64,000 nucleotides of DNA from Ascaris suum. Lineage: Eukaryota > Nematoda > Chromadorea > Rhabditida > Ascarididae. Of this stretch, positions 37,140-49,189 are shown piece after piece (positions within the stretch are counted from its first letter, which is position 1; every line of letters begins with the position of its first letter). The notes below the pieces were generated by a model. It was given only the letters and a program-made list of their open reading frames with translations, did not search any database and was not told the origin of the DNA. A program made the translations under genes and the position numbers. The stretch covers positions 8,416,516 through 8,480,515 of the forward strand of contig CM024175.1 of NCBI GenBank assembly GCA_013433145.1, in the 5' to 3' direction.

Positions 37140-39030
37140 GATAGTCAATGGATTGAATTCATCGCTCTTCATAAATTCCCTAATATTACTCGTGTAATGT
37201 ACAAGATAATAAATCAATTTAGAGCGATATGTTTGTTGTTTCTTTTTAGCTGAAGGTGGAATTTTTGAATTGAAAACGATATTATTCGAAAAAGAAATAA
37301 CGGCATTCTTTAACAAATATTGCCGTCTATGCTATGAAGCTAAACGCTTAAACTTGAAGCATATAAAAGTTTAGATTTCAAAATTGCTCTTGATTAAGGC
37401 ATTTAGAAATAAAAACAGAAAAAATGAACATTTCAATTGATATATTTCGAGTGCATTCAATAAATCCTTTAGAGAGCAATTTTTCAACCGTTTTTTCTTT
37501 TCAAATATCCCCGCATCCTAATTCTCTATGAATCTTGCGAGATTCTTAACGCTCTCAGTGTATTTCTTCGATATGTTGTATTATATTGTCAATTGCGTTT
37601 GTCATGCGTAGTCCTTCTCCGTTGAAGGCAAGAGCAATAGTGACAGAAAACTGACATTTCATCGAAAGTTTTTAGGAAGCCAGATATTCGGTTGTTTTTT
37701 TTTTCTTTTTTAGCTTCTCGTTTCTGGAGTTTATGTCAGTATTTTAGGCGTTATGTCAAGAGAAGTTCTTCTACGGAATATACTAGGAGCAATTTTCTCA
37801 GCAAATAAAAGATTATTTAGTTGAATGCTTGGCTCAGGTCTTTGCTCGATGGTTGCAATGAGAATAACTCACTTAATTTCTCCGATGAAAAATTTCAGCA
37901 GATTCGTTTTATCATTATTTCATAATATCAAGCGTATTGTTCACTCCATCACATACCTAGCAATTAATCTCGTTCAACAGCTAAGAAATGTAACATTATG
38001 CGGAATGGCTAAAATTGCAATAACATTTGTGATGAATGAAACGTACAGATGAATACACGATAGGAAAAACAATTTTGGCTGAAGGGCTTTGTTTTGTTAT
38101 CGATGCAATAAACTCCTCTAATACAGTCTATCGGGGGTGCAAAGATTGCAGATGATTGCAAATTTCTTTTCGAAAATTGCATTTTCGAGTGACTAATTGA
38201 TCATTTAGCAACAAATAACATCCGATTCATGGTAAAGCACTGTTGTTTGTGCTGAACGAACCATACCATCAGTGCGCGGCCTAATCCCCTCAATCCCGAC
38301 AGCATGTAGTGTTTTTTATAGATCAAACGTCGTTGTATTTGCAAATATGGAGCTATTGAAGTGAATCTACGAGTGCAAAAACATTGATTGTACACATATG
38401 TCAACTTAGGGCATTCGGGTGTCGAGGTTATTTTCCACGATAAACATCGTTTATTTCATAGTGAAAAATGAAGCAGCACTTCTAATATGCGGTTCATTTA
38501 ATGGGACAAAATTTGTAATAGTGAGATGAGTGGTTCTTGAGCGAGCAATTTGAGTTGTTTCGTTTGTTGCTAAGAACCCACTAAAGAGACTACCGCTCAT
38601 CGTTGATACACTAGCCATGATCGGAAACGTTACATTTTGATTCGTTGGAAACCAAGAATAGCGGCATTGGAAAGCAACGATAGTCTAGTAAATTGGAAGC
38701 GCACATGAAGAACGCATTGGAAATTGCCTCATCAACTGGGGTTAATACCAGTTACCGCGACTCCTCACCCTTTTGTTTTGCTTTCGTGATGCCTATGAAC
38801 GTTCTTGTACACTCTAACAACTCTTTTGTGAGAGTGCACTAGAGCCATGTTGTTTCGGTGTTTTTCTTTATCACCATGTATATCGTCAGGTAGTTTCAGT
38901 CAGAAACCTTCACCTGTACGATTCTTTTGTTCCAGAAGCCGCAGTGTTGCGCCACAAAATTGTAGGTCATTCATTAAATTCCATATTGATTTATAAACTC
39001 AAGAAGAAATTGTAGATATTTGGGGGTACG
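37140..39030. other. AT-rich stretch with weak open frames
   Basis: The plus frame 37825-38052 is open for 75 codons without support. Otherwise there is nothing recognisable on either strand. Confidence 0.4.
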
Positions 39031-39038
39031 AAAATTGC

Positions 39039-39363
39039 ATGAGTTTTTACCTATGCGATCCTAATCAGCTCTGTACCGCTTTTCATGCCACGATGCTCGA
39101 ACCCAGAGAAATTGAATTTTTTGCGCGGTTTTTGTGCGCGCAGTCCGCTCACTCAAAATATGAGGGCACTTTTTTTGCATATTTCACTTTCTGTGGGCAA
39201 CTTGTGCAGTTGGTTAGTGAAACGGGATATAGGGACGCATATCTCTTCGGTGAAGTTTTTCGTTTCGATGTTTTCTTCAAAAATGCAAATTCTTTCCTCT
39301 TTATGTTGTTTAGTTTTGAATTTTAATCTTCTTTATTGTAATGAGCTTATTAGTGCTGCTTGA
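39039..39363 (+). CDS. Candidate ORF, two overlapping plus frames
   Basis: One frame (ATG 39039, stop 39326) reads SFYLCDPNQLCTAFHATML, EPREIEFFARFLCAQSAH and YFTFCGQLVQLVSETGYRD. A second (39085-39363) reads RCSNPEKLNFLRGFCARSPL. The first looks more protein-like. No splice evidence was found. Confidence 0.35.
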
Positions 39364-39635
39364 TTAGTTTCTCCCTACTCAGTGGTCCACTATATGGCTT
39401 TGTAATGCCCCGCGGAATAATTCCAATAGAACATATTGAGTTAAATAACAAAAAACAGTGATTCTTTCGAAGAGCAACTCCATGAATATTTGAGTTTACA
39501 GTTGACCATATTATTCATCATTTCTACGTACAACGCAACGAGGTCTTGCGAATAAATTAGGATTTTGAGGCAGCAGCGCCCGGAGTATTGTGTCGCTTAA
39601 GTTAGGCTACCGCTGCATGGGAATCGTCTCATTAT

Positions 39636-40085
39636 TTGAGAGTGCGAATATGCAAGAAGAAATTCAAATTGGCCTCCAATAAAAGGGGCGATGGAGAAAA
39701 ACGAAATCAGAAACAAACGACGACAATCATCAGTAGATGCTCAGATTATATATCGTCTAAACAGGAGAATCGAGTCTCACATGTTTATCCTTTCTCCGCA
39801 CCCATTTCGTTTCGCAGAGCATTGAGTCCTTTCATGACAGCACTCATATTGACGTCCACTGTAAAATCGTTTCACAAATTAGGCAAATCTCGAATGTCGA
39901 AATTCATCTGTTATTTATTTGATGAACATCAGCATCACATACAAAGCGTCTTTATGCGTTCACTGAATCCGTTTTGTCCTATGGGAAAGAGGAAATTACT
40001 GCTTATGAGTAATACTGTCGCTGAAATCACCAGTTTACAATTTCCGTCTCATGATATCATTCAGATCCATCTCCTCCTGTTATGA
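39636..40085 (+). CDS. 149-codon open frame, unidentified
   Basis: The longest open frame in the window. It begins after a stop (no early ATG) and reads KRNQKQTTTIISRCSDYISS, LSPFMTALILTSTVKSFHKL and YLFDEHQHHIQSVFMRSL. At 450 bases it is longer than expected by chance at this base composition, so an exon or decayed gene is likely, but no family is recognised. Confidence 0.38.
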   Translation: MRVRICKKKFKLASNKRGDGEKRNQKQTTTIISRCSDYISSKQENRVSHVYPFSAPISFRRALSPFMTALILTSTVKSFHKLGKSRMSKFICYLFDEHQHHIQSVFMRSLNPFCPMGKRKLLLMSNTVAEITSLQFPSHDIIQIHLLLL

Positions 40086-40280
40086 ATAAACGGGTGATTA
40101 CTGCGTTTGATTCGATTCATTTATCAAGGACATTAACGTCTCTACGATGAGTTCAAATAAATATCACGTGAGATTTTTGGGTCTTGGATGGTGAAGTTTA
40201 AATATTATATGATAAAATTGAATGGTTTTCATCCGACTTGATGGACAGTATAAAATCTGCTCATTGCTTAGATTCCTCTC

Positions 40281-40631
40281 ATGATTTTTTCTTCTTTCTT
40301 CTGCTTAGTTTATGTCGTTAATTCCTTTTGGTATTACAGTCAGACCTCACGTGAATCTAAAGCTGCTATTAGTGGATTGAATATGAAAAAAAATGATGTT
40401 TTTGGAACAAAATCATTCAAAAGCAACAGCTGTGCGATAATACAGAAGGTGTGGATCGCGGTTCATTTGCAAACAGTGCTAAAATATTCGGCACATCAAC
40501 GACAGCAATCTGAATTATGTAGATCCTTCCAGGTCAAGAAAAAAGATCATACCTATTCAAAAAAAAACCCTGAATCTGCGAATATGCGAAGGATAGCTAT
40601 ATTTTTGAAAATGAGTGCAGCATCTGACTAA
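40281..40631 (+). CDS. Candidate small secreted-type protein
   Basis: ATG at 40281 opens 116 codons. The first 16 residues (IFSSFFCLVYVVNSFW after Met) could be a signal peptide. The rest is basic and hydrophilic, with SESKAAISG-like and HQRQQSELCRSFQVKKKDH segments. The next plus frame starts 24 bases after its stop. Confidence 0.38.
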   Translation: MIFSSFFCLVYVVNSFWYYSQTSRESKAAISGLNMKKNDVFGTKSFKSNSCAIIQKVWIAVHLQTVLKYSAHQRQQSELCRSFQVKKKDHTYSKKNPESANMRRIAIFLKMSAASD

Positions 40632-40654
40632 TCAAAACTAATAATCAGTCATAG

Positions 40655-40915
40655 ATGCGCTTCACATGTGGAATTATCATTTATTTTCAACAACACATTT
40701 CAACTTTATCAGCTTTATTCGTATGCATGACTATAAAGGCGCTTTTTCGTGAACCTTTATGCGATTTTTCAAATTTGCGTTTGTATAGTGCATTATGTCA
40801 ACACAGTGCTCTTGCGTATGTACGTATGTGTCTGTCTATGTTGTCCGATGATTTCAATCCGGAAACAAGTTACTCCATTCAGGATGTAGTTGCCAGAGGT
40901 GCAGCTATCAATTGA
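40655..40915 (+). CDS. Candidate ORF, unidentified
   Basis: ATG at 40655 opens 86 codons, including MTIKALFREPLCDFSNLRLY and MLSDDFNPETSYSIQDVVAR before a stop. An acceptor ACTTTATCAG lies inside, so only the 3' part may be an exon. Confidence 0.38.
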   Translation: MRFTCGIIIYFQQHISTLSALFVCMTIKALFREPLCDFSNLRLYSALCQHSALAYVRMCLSMLSDDFNPETSYSIQDVVARGAAIN

Positions 40916-41005
40916 CTTCCCTTCACTTCTTTCGATTGGTGTTTTCATTTAAGTATTACAACGTTCCGACAACAATTTCATAACTATAATGATGCCGATC
41001 GCATT

Positions 41006-41260
41006 TTGCGCTTCTTTATCGTGATATTTTCAGCACTGAAGCGTTCTGATTGTAACTATGGAGTCCACATCGTAATTTTTGATCGTTTCATTGATATAAT
41101 CGCTTCATGGCTAATACTTGCAACTATCCTTAGTGGCAAACTAATCGTCTATCATGTCTTTTCTTTTGTTGCGATTTCCATCTGGTCAAAGTCTCTCTTT
41201 TTTTTCCAGCATAAATATTTCAGGATAGCAGAAACGTGCACAGCTAAACGGAACCAGTAG
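41006..41260 (+). CDS. Candidate hydrophobic exon, unidentified
   Basis: After an acceptor ATATTTTCAG (41031) the frame reads LKRSDCNYGVHIVIFDRF, IDIIASWLILATILSGKL and VYHVFSFVAISIWSK, with two possible membrane stretches, and stops at 41260. The next frame (41275-41529) is Leu/Cys-rich and weaker. These four consecutive plus frames might be pieces of one decayed membrane protein. Confidence 0.37.
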   Translation: MRFFIVIFSALKRSDCNYGVHIVIFDRFIDIIASWLILATILSGKLIVYHVFSFVAISIWSKSLFFFQHKYFRIAETCTAKRNQ

Positions 41261-41914
41261 AAATATTCATCACTTTGGTTCCTCTAACGCTATCGCTTTG
41301 CGTACTTTCATGTCTCCTTCACTCAAGTGCCACCAAGCTCGTCAATTGTTATGTTTTTCCGCTTAGACTCCACGCCACCACCAATCGACACGCCTTCCCA
41401 GCTCTTTTGCAGTGTCCCACGCATCTACGTTCTCTATTTCTTTGCACATTGTTATGTGCTGTAAATTTACTAGGCAGCATTGACAATTTTCCAATAGAAT
41501 TTTTTTGCCTGATGTTGTTGTCCATATAATTTCGGATATTAAAAAGAATCAATCAGAAATTATTGATGAGCTGAAGTGAGACATTCAAATCCTCAGTATA
41601 GAAAAATGAACGTCAGTATTACTACTTCTCAACGGTTATTCTGTGCTCTTCTGAGCCCACTTCATCATCAACTCACTCTTGTCCATCAATTTCTATTTTA
41701 AAATACTGCAAAATTTTATTCATTCATATTACAGGTTTCTATAAGGATATTAGGACTATTACAAGCATTAATTCCAAATTGAGCAAAATATTATAACGGT
41801 AACTATATGAGGCGTGGAGCAATTATTTTTGACTTCAAATGGTCGAATAAAATTTATAAAATACATTCGCTTCCTCTGTTCCGCCCTAGGAAATATTACG
41901 CTGCTATATTTCAG

Positions 41915-44900
41915 ACTTGAATTGGTTTGTCGCCGTTGGCGCGAACTTTGTCTAATGGCCGCGAGAAACGAGGAGAAGCCCGTCTGGGTTTACGTCATCT
42001 TCAGAAAAAATCACTGCAGTGGGCATGAAAAAATGACCGTCAATATTAGCTTTGATGGGCCGGTCTTCTGGAATCGGCAAGTCGCATATATCTACTGCTG
42101 CAGCTGTCACTTTCACGAACATGAGGCTAGCATACTGTAATATTATTTATGAGCACTTTTCTTGTGCATTTGCTAACGCGAAATACCTCCCAGAATGACT
42201 GTGATATACAACAGTGGATCCAAGGCCCGTCCCTTCCGAATTTCGTTCTCCAGCGATCAATAGGAACCTCATTCTCGAAAAAGCCGTCCACGAAAGGTGA
42301 ACTAGAGAGGCCTCGTGCATATTCCTCCTCACGTGAAACCATAGAAGCTCTTTGACTGCGCAATGAAGGGGAGTGAATGTTCGAATTGGGCGTTTCCGCT
42401 CACTGGAAATAGTCAGATCCTTGGTTCTCATCAGATTTCTTTCTAAAATTTTGCAATGTGCATGTTCAGTGGGACTCAGCGGAAAAGAGGGGAAAAGGAG
42501 ACAGGAAGGGATACCGGGTCCAAGTGAAGGAGGCTGACTTCGGCAGTGTGTCTGAGATTCGAAAAGCTCTCAAGAATTTTGAGTTTAGGAGTAAGACGGT
42601 ATTCTACTTCGTTCTCGAAGTAATTTCCTCGTCAATTCGTTTTCACTTCCACTCCATTAGCGAAATTAACTGCAAAGTGGGGTCTTAGCAGAGCACTTTT
42701 CCAAAGAAATAAAATAAAATTATGCTGTGTTTTTTCTTTCGGTGATTTTTTTATCCCACTCAAAAGATGCAATCCTTCCGAAAATTTTTTAAAACATAGA
42801 CAAATTTCACTGAGGATGCAGATCGGTTTTAGAGCTCCTTTGAGTGAATTTTAGAAAGAAGGAACTCATTTGGGAAATAGAAAACATTGAAAGGATGCAA
42901 TGTGGGCATTTACAAGTTTCTTTCTTCTCATCATTTTTCACTTCTCAACAAGAACAAAACAAAGTTATCCGGTCTGCTACTCATAAATGCATTTATTTTT
43001 TTCCAATGGATATTTTTTTTTCTGATCGGTCTTCATGATCCTTGCAATATTTCTTCAAATGCAAGAGGAATTTAATGAATTTGTTTGCAAAATTAAAATC
43101 ATACAAAAGGGTTAAAGAATATTGCACTTCAAATATTGCAACAACTATAGCAGAAGCTGCCATTAACTGCAAGCTGCTGAATGGAGCATTTGTTCCATAC
43201 CGGAGAGTTCATTGAGGCATTTCACTGTTGATTGAATTTTACACAAATGGAGCTAAAATGAAATACATTTGATGAAAAACATTACTCGCTAATTAATGAT
43301 GAAGTCATTTATATTGTTTGCCAAGTTCTATAGTTAAGGTGATGAGTTACTGTGCAATTCAACAACAATAGCTTTAATTGTTCCTCAACACAGAATTGAA
43401 TCTTCGTAGTTACCTTGACATTCATACTCTCATTTATTAGGCAATAGTCACAAAAATGCATCGATCAGTGATGTTGTTTGTTGCTCAAGTTGGTGGTTAA
43501 ATTATAATCTTCCAACAATTTTATCCTTTTATAGAATGATAGAGAAGAAAAATTTTCTATCTCTTTTCAAACTTGTACTTTTCTATTCGTTTACTTCAAA
43601 TCGACAATAAGAAATTGAGCTTATTTCGTTTGCTATTAATTTATTCATTTATCTCACCTGCCGTTTTGCCACATTTCCGGCGCATATCCATTAATCGTCA
43701 TCAATACTGCACTCCAAGAAGGATAGAGAGACCTATAGCTTGCTTTGCAGATTTTAAAGCTGAAGAAAACTTTCTCTTCCATAAGTGAGCCGACAAAATT
43801 CTCGTTTATTGCCGCAAAAGTGTTTCATTGTTTTTCACATCTTTTGAGGGAACATATATGTTTGAGCGATAGTCGAGTGAATCAACACGTAGAAAATAAA
43901 TTTTCAGTGAAATATTCATTGATCACTGTGAGAAAGATTTGCGTTCGAGGTGATAATGATTTGCGCTATAATAGTCAACAATTTATGCAAAGGAAAAATA
44001 GCCCAGATTTGGGGCGAAATTGTTTACCGTTGCACTCGTAGACGCTTTGCTTCAAAGATATCTCACAAACTCTACGCGAGAAGCGTTTATCATTTATCAT
44101 TTTCGTTGCTTCAAAACGTTTACATTTCTCCATCTAGCTTATTTTGAGATAAAGTTGAGTGTAAATATGAGCAGCGATCATAGAAATATAAGGCCATAAA
44201 TTGAAAGCCATCTGAGACTGAAATAAACTATGTTGCTTCTAATTAGCTGAAATATTTAGCTAGATGGATTCCTCTTCAACTTATTCGTATCGCATTTTTT
44301 GTTTTGAATTGCATCTTTATTTGGATTCCGACACACCGTTAGAAATGAAAGGAACTTTTAAAAGTAGTAATAATGCTGCAATTATCAAGTGTTTTCAATT
44401 CGAACGTATTGAACTCTTGAGATGTTTCTTCTGATGCTTCAATTATTTATCGCATAAATTTAGCGTTTTCTTTCGTAGGTGAAATTGGATTAACTATTCC
44501 GTTCAATATTCTCCTCTGGATAAACTTAAAAAATTCGATTATTTTATCGATGAATTAAAAAAAAATGATTTAATCTCTGACAAAATGGCGATATTTTCTC
44601 AACAACTATATAGCATTCTTTGCATTTCGCTAGTTGATTACTAGAAGTGAGGTTTTATTTTCACTGAATGCTTAAATGCACATAAGAAAACACTTATTAT
44701 GAAAGAATCGATAAAATAATAGAAAGAAAAATCGTTAGTTTGTGAGTGATTTAGGTGATTGTATGTAGAAAAGATTTCACAAGGGGAAGATGACATCTAG
44801 CAGTGAGTTCTAAGATTGACTGAAAACGTTGATTGTTTGCATGTTTTCGCTTACTTCAAATCCCAACGGATCATTGGAAAACGCGCACTGATTATTGTTA

Positions 44901-47900
44901 TGTTTTTTTCCCTCATCTCGATGGTCTCATTTGACCAAATCTATTGCAACCATTCATTTTTGAGCTTTCCAACTATTATTAAGCTATGAGAGTTGTTCTT
45001 GCAACCACAGAATCGCCAACGATTACTCCTCTAAAGTCTAGAAGGTAATCGCTAACCACCTTCTTGATTTCATTAATAGTTTATTCATCCGATTGTGAAG
45101 TTCCAAGCATTATCGTTCATTAATGCTGATATTTTTTTCAGGGACCCCTATTAGCATTGTTGAGGAAGTTTGAACATCGTGTGGAGCGGGTTTGTATCGT
45201 TGATAAACCAGTCGATTATGCATTTCTACCGGACAGTTTTTTCTCTTATATGGCTAAGAATATGCGCCGATTACAGGTAAGCGGAACATTTTTACCATTC
45301 ATATGTCAAAAAAGGTGATTGTTTACGTAGACGGCGAAACAATCGTTGTTCAATTAATGAATATTTCGTTTTATTTGGTTAGCAGATTAAGCGCATTATG
45401 AATGACTTTCTAGCAATGTTCAGTTGACATGCATTGTCTATGATATATGTTAAAGTTGAAATATTATAAAAAGATATTCGAAAGTTTTACTGAACGTATT
45501 TACCCTCTCAGGTAATCGTTTCCCGAAGGCAAAAAAATTGCCGAATTTTGATGCGAATACGCTATCAAACATAATATGAAAAAAATTGTTCAAATTCATC
45601 TCTGTATTATCGTTGGCGGTAATAACATTGCGATGATGAATATCAAGAAATGTAGTATTTGCCAATGTGAAAACTTCTGCATCAAATATCCCTTCTCTTG
45701 TTCTTTTATAGCTCTCTTTAATGAATTTTCATCTGGAACCCATCGTTGTCATATAATGAAGCGAACATTAGCACTCGACTCCAATATAAATGATTCTTCC
45801 CGTCCCAAGTTTCCACTGTCCAAATGCAAATTCATCTTTTAGTTTATCTACCTTCGAGAGTTGGATTTGGAAAAGATCAACAGGGGTACAGTAGTTGAAC
45901 TCGCGGAACATGCGTCACTCAAAAAAGTTATCGTCCATGGATGCCGTAATTATGAGGTACGTTAAGCTTTTCTCTGCATTTTTACGCACTCTTAAGTGAA
46001 ATGTAAACAGATTGTTGAGCTATTTAAATACAAATCGCTCTGATCCTCTGGACGTCTAGTTGGCCTCATGAAATTTTTTCGAATTCCAAAAAAAAAAAAC
46101 GGATGTAACTGAATTTTCATCGCATTTCACATATCTGGCATGGCGAAAAAGCTAGCAAAACAGTGCGTTGATGCAGCAAAGTTTTTTCACTATCTGTCAT
46201 ACGAGGCATAGAAAAATAGCATTTAAATGCATCGTTATAGCTCACTTGTTTGTTTAGCCTAACGCTTATTACGAATCGAAAAATATCAGGACGATGCAAA
46301 AGTTTCGAATAATTCATTTGGCGAATGGAATCTTCAACTTCATTCCTCGCCATATAGATATATCAGAGTGAAAGTGCCTCAGCCCACCTTTGAAGTTCAA
46401 GACGTTTTCCCAAGTGACTTCATCTGAAAACTCGCACTATTAGATTAATAGCATGGTAATTCACACAGTCAGAGGCATTTGTTGACCTATGTTCAAGGAG
46501 ACGGAAGTTCAAATCTATTGGGAGTGTGCCAGAATTATCACTCGGATATTTTCGACTCTGTTTTTCCATGTCCGGTGGCTAAGAATCTCTGGATGTGGGA
46601 ATCGCCTTCATCGCCCAAAAGTCAAAGATCGGCGAAGCTGTGTAGTTGGTGTGGATGTCTCTATGAGACATCAAATTCCGATATGGAAGGAAATTTGAAA
46701 GACAGTTAGCTGCGAAAACGAGTAACATTCGCCTTCCAGATCAGATAAATTGTTTCAGCGAATTAGCGCATATCTAAAAACATGAGATGGGATTTCCGTT
46801 GGGCGTAACTACTCTGTATTGCGAGCAAATAGTGCCGATCAACAAGTCAATTCATAAATTCCCTTGTTAAATTGTGAAGCACCATAGCAGTTCTGCTTAA
46901 ACCACATCTCAAATAGACTTCTTCCAACAATTTTCGTACCAGTAAACGCAGCTGAAAAAAAAATCCCCTCCCAACAGATCACTCGTCATCACAAAATGTG
47001 GCAAAAGACCACTTGTTTTCACACACCGAAGCATAACAGAATGTTGCTATTATGCGCAATCAGAAATTTGGGAACGAAATAACACTCGATCGAAGCGACA
47101 AAACTTCAAAAAAAATTTCCTAAATTCGACAGTTTGGATTGAATTTTAAGGCGCCTTAATTGTAGTGATCATTTTTGGGCGCTGAATTATTATTTTTCAG
47201 GTTCTTCAAGATTTCAGTAATCTACCTCAGCTTCTCGTCGTCAAAGGCGAAATTGTTGGATTAAAGGTGAATTCTGAATTAAAAGTAAATTGAAATTGAA
47301 GATGGAAGTACTTTTGATCTGTTTACCAGTGATTTATGAAATCAATTTTTACTATTTGCTTGTGACATATTTCGGATTAGGCAACTGACTATTGAATTCA
47401 CTTTTCATTTTATTTTCTGAGGTGAACTTGTCACGTAAGGAAAGAGTACTCTTTTGAAAGGAATGCTAGTATCGTAATGCTGTGAAAAAAACAACGCAGT
47501 TGAATTCACCTTATTTAGCTCTTTTGGCTTTCAAGTTTTGTTGGAATAAGAATGAATTAAAATAGAGAAATGATGCTAATGTTTAATATGCTAAATGAAG
47601 TACCGATGAAATATTCTCATACCTCGTTTTAAAACCCTTCCTCTCTCGAAGAATCAAACCTGTGCACCGTAAAAATGGCAATGAATCAGTTATGACGGAA
47701 ATCATTGCTCTGCTGTTATTCTCAGTGATTAAATAAACCCACCAGCAAAAACCCTCTCCTCAAAAGAGTATAACCACTGAAAATATTGAAAACATATAAG
47801 TGAGAGAATTTCTTTATGAATATATAAATTTCTTTATGAATATATAATACGCTTTGATAAGTTAAGGCAATGATCGGAGATTTGGATTTCGAAGAGGCTG

Positions 47901-48055
47901 AGAGTGCTGAGCCAGTCACGATGCAGAAGTCACCAAAGAAGAGCACAAGTAGTGATTCTACCTCACACCCATCTTCATCCAACTCAAAGCAATCATCCAC
48001 CTCGCAATTAACTGCTCTTGAAGTTGGGCTACAGAATGTCACCGTCACCGATTGA
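41915..48055 (+). CDS. F-box/leucine-rich-repeat protein gene, main body
   Basis: The exon at 41915 (acceptor ATATTTCAG) completes the F-box with LELVCRRWRELCLMAARNEE, then PVWVYVIFR. Its 3' end is unclear. Further candidates are 42189-42302 and 42470-42617 (VKEADFGSVSEIRKALKNF). Another, 43751-43927 (acceptor GCTTTGCAG, ILKLKKTFSSISEPTKFSF, donor ACT|GTGAGA), joins in phase 0 to the firm exons. These are 45142-45276 (RVERVCIVDKPVDYAFLP), 45843-45956 (LRELDLEKINRGTVVELA, a leucine-rich repeat), 47201-47266 (NLPQLLVVKGEIVGLK) and 47867-48055, whose Ser-rich tail SSDSTSHPSSSNSKQSSTSQ precedes LEVGLQNVTVTD. Splice sites of the three internal exons are textbook. F-box plus leucine-rich repeats indicate a substrate adaptor of a ubiquitin ligase; the substrate is unknown. 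Confidence 0.62.
46117..46353 (-). CDS. Small antisense ORF or first exon nested in the F-box gene
   Basis: ATG at 46353 on the minus strand opens 78 codons reading MARNEVEDSIRQMNYSKLL, HRPDIFRFVISVRLNKQ and SYNDAFKCYFSMPRMTDSEK, ending CQICEMR. A strong donor ACAAACAA|GTGAGC after LNKQ suggests it may be a first exon. It lies wholly within the intron 45957-47200 of the F-box gene. Confidence 0.42.
   Translation of the reverse strand: MARNEVEDSIRQMNYSKLLHRPDIFRFVISVRLNKQVSYNDAFKCYFSMPRMTDSEKTLLHQRTVLLAFSPCQICEMR
46489..46698 (+). CDS. Candidate exon in the F-box gene intron
   Basis: The plus frame reads ETEVQIYWECARIITRIFST then FHVRWLRISGCGNRL and ends QIPIWKEI. HVRWLRISGC resembles a leucine-rich-repeat strand, so it could be an optional exon of the surrounding gene. 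Its acceptor (GTTCAAG) is poor. Confidence 0.28.
   Translation: MFKETEVQIYWECARIITRIFSTLFFHVRWLRISGCGNRLHRPKVKDRRSCVVGVDVSMRHQIPIWKEI
47807..47848. repeat. Tandem duplication of a 19-base unit
   Basis: AATTTCTTTATGAATATAT occurs twice in a row just before the acceptor of the last F-box-gene exon, so it sits where the branch point and pyrimidine tract should be. Confidence 0.8.
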
Positions 48056-48454
48056 ATCTACTGCTTATATGATATTTCGTTCAATTCATTTTTTTTTTGC
48101 ACTGCTTATACCCTGGGTTGTACTTTCATGGAAGAGACTTTTGTTAATGTAACTATCTGCAATCAGGAAACTTTTAAGGTCATTCAGTTCGATGGTAGCG
48201 AAGTGTAATGTCTTGAAATTATTCATGGATTTCCTTTATGAAAAAGAGTTTGTTTTTTTTTTCAAGCCAGATGCCGTTTTTATGAAATTCATTCAACTTT
48301 TATTTAAAAGCTTTAAATTAGAAAACTAGGTGGATAATACAGTCAGAAATAGGTCACAGATACGCACAGAAGCAGTTTTATAGCTTTGTTTTAATTCTGT
48401 TAAAGGCATTCATGAACGCGAAATTGTACATAGATGTGTCGCAAGGGGGGAATT

Positions 48455-48506
48455 GTCTATGCGACACTGATGTATCGCATAGACAGGTTTCTAGATCTAT
48501 GCGATA
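48455..48506. repeat. Inverted-repeat cluster around CTATGCGA
   Basis: GTCTATGCGA (48455-48464) and its exact complement TCGCATAGAC (48475-48484) form a 10-bp stem with a 10-base loop. A third copy ATCTATGCGATA follows at about 48495-48506. It lies about 400 bases after the F-box gene stop. Confidence 0.7.
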
Positions 48507-48698
48507 AAATGAGTATCAAAAAGCCAACTTGGACTAGTTCGCAGGAACTTCCAGTTTCTGGTATTCTCCCTGCTCTGTGGATAGAGAGGAGGGTGGGGTA
48601 AGGAGGGAAAGGGATATCGTATGTTTGCAGCTGTAAGCATTTCAACTGTAATCCAACATGGGAAGCATGAAACTACTTTCGATCTGCATTTCGTTCAG

Positions 48699-48793
48699 TG
48701 GGCTTTTCTAGTACCAGCAATTTTCGTATAACAAATATAGAATGCGTTTCAATTCATCACTCCCTTTGTTCGTTCCTGAATGTTCGGCTGAAG
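48699..48793 (+). CDS. Candidate internal exon, unidentified
   Basis: The acceptor CATTTCGTTCAG (ending 48698) and donor CTGAAG|GTGAAA bound 31 codons reading GFSSTSNFRITNIECVSIHH then SLCSFLNVRLK. One base comes in and none goes out. The frame also stays open to 48931. The block at 49022-49186 after CAATTTTCAG may be a next exon, but its phase does not fit. Confidence 0.38.
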
Positions 48794-49189
48794 GTGAAAT
48801 ATTTTGTACGAAGAAGCTTCATGAAATCAATCGGCTTTGAGGAATATCTAGTAAAGCTACGACAGAAGTATCTGTTATTATCAACATTATCAACTTTATT
48901 CCACATTTTATTGCATTTAATGTATATTTGACTACAATTGTTGATCTTTTCTCACTCTTATGATTGGCGCTCATTCAGTTTACTAATTGATATGCCTGCA
49001 ATATTTTACATCCAATTTTCAGTGAGCCATTTAAAATGTCCTAGAAGTGACCACAATGAGCTCAACAATAGAAGAAAAATCCTTCGAAATGATTCAGAAT
49101 GCAGCCAAAATTTATTTGCTGCATTAGTTGAAATGTTGATTGTGGTGGTGGGTAATCTCCAACACATTTCACGGTTGAAAAATTGAACA

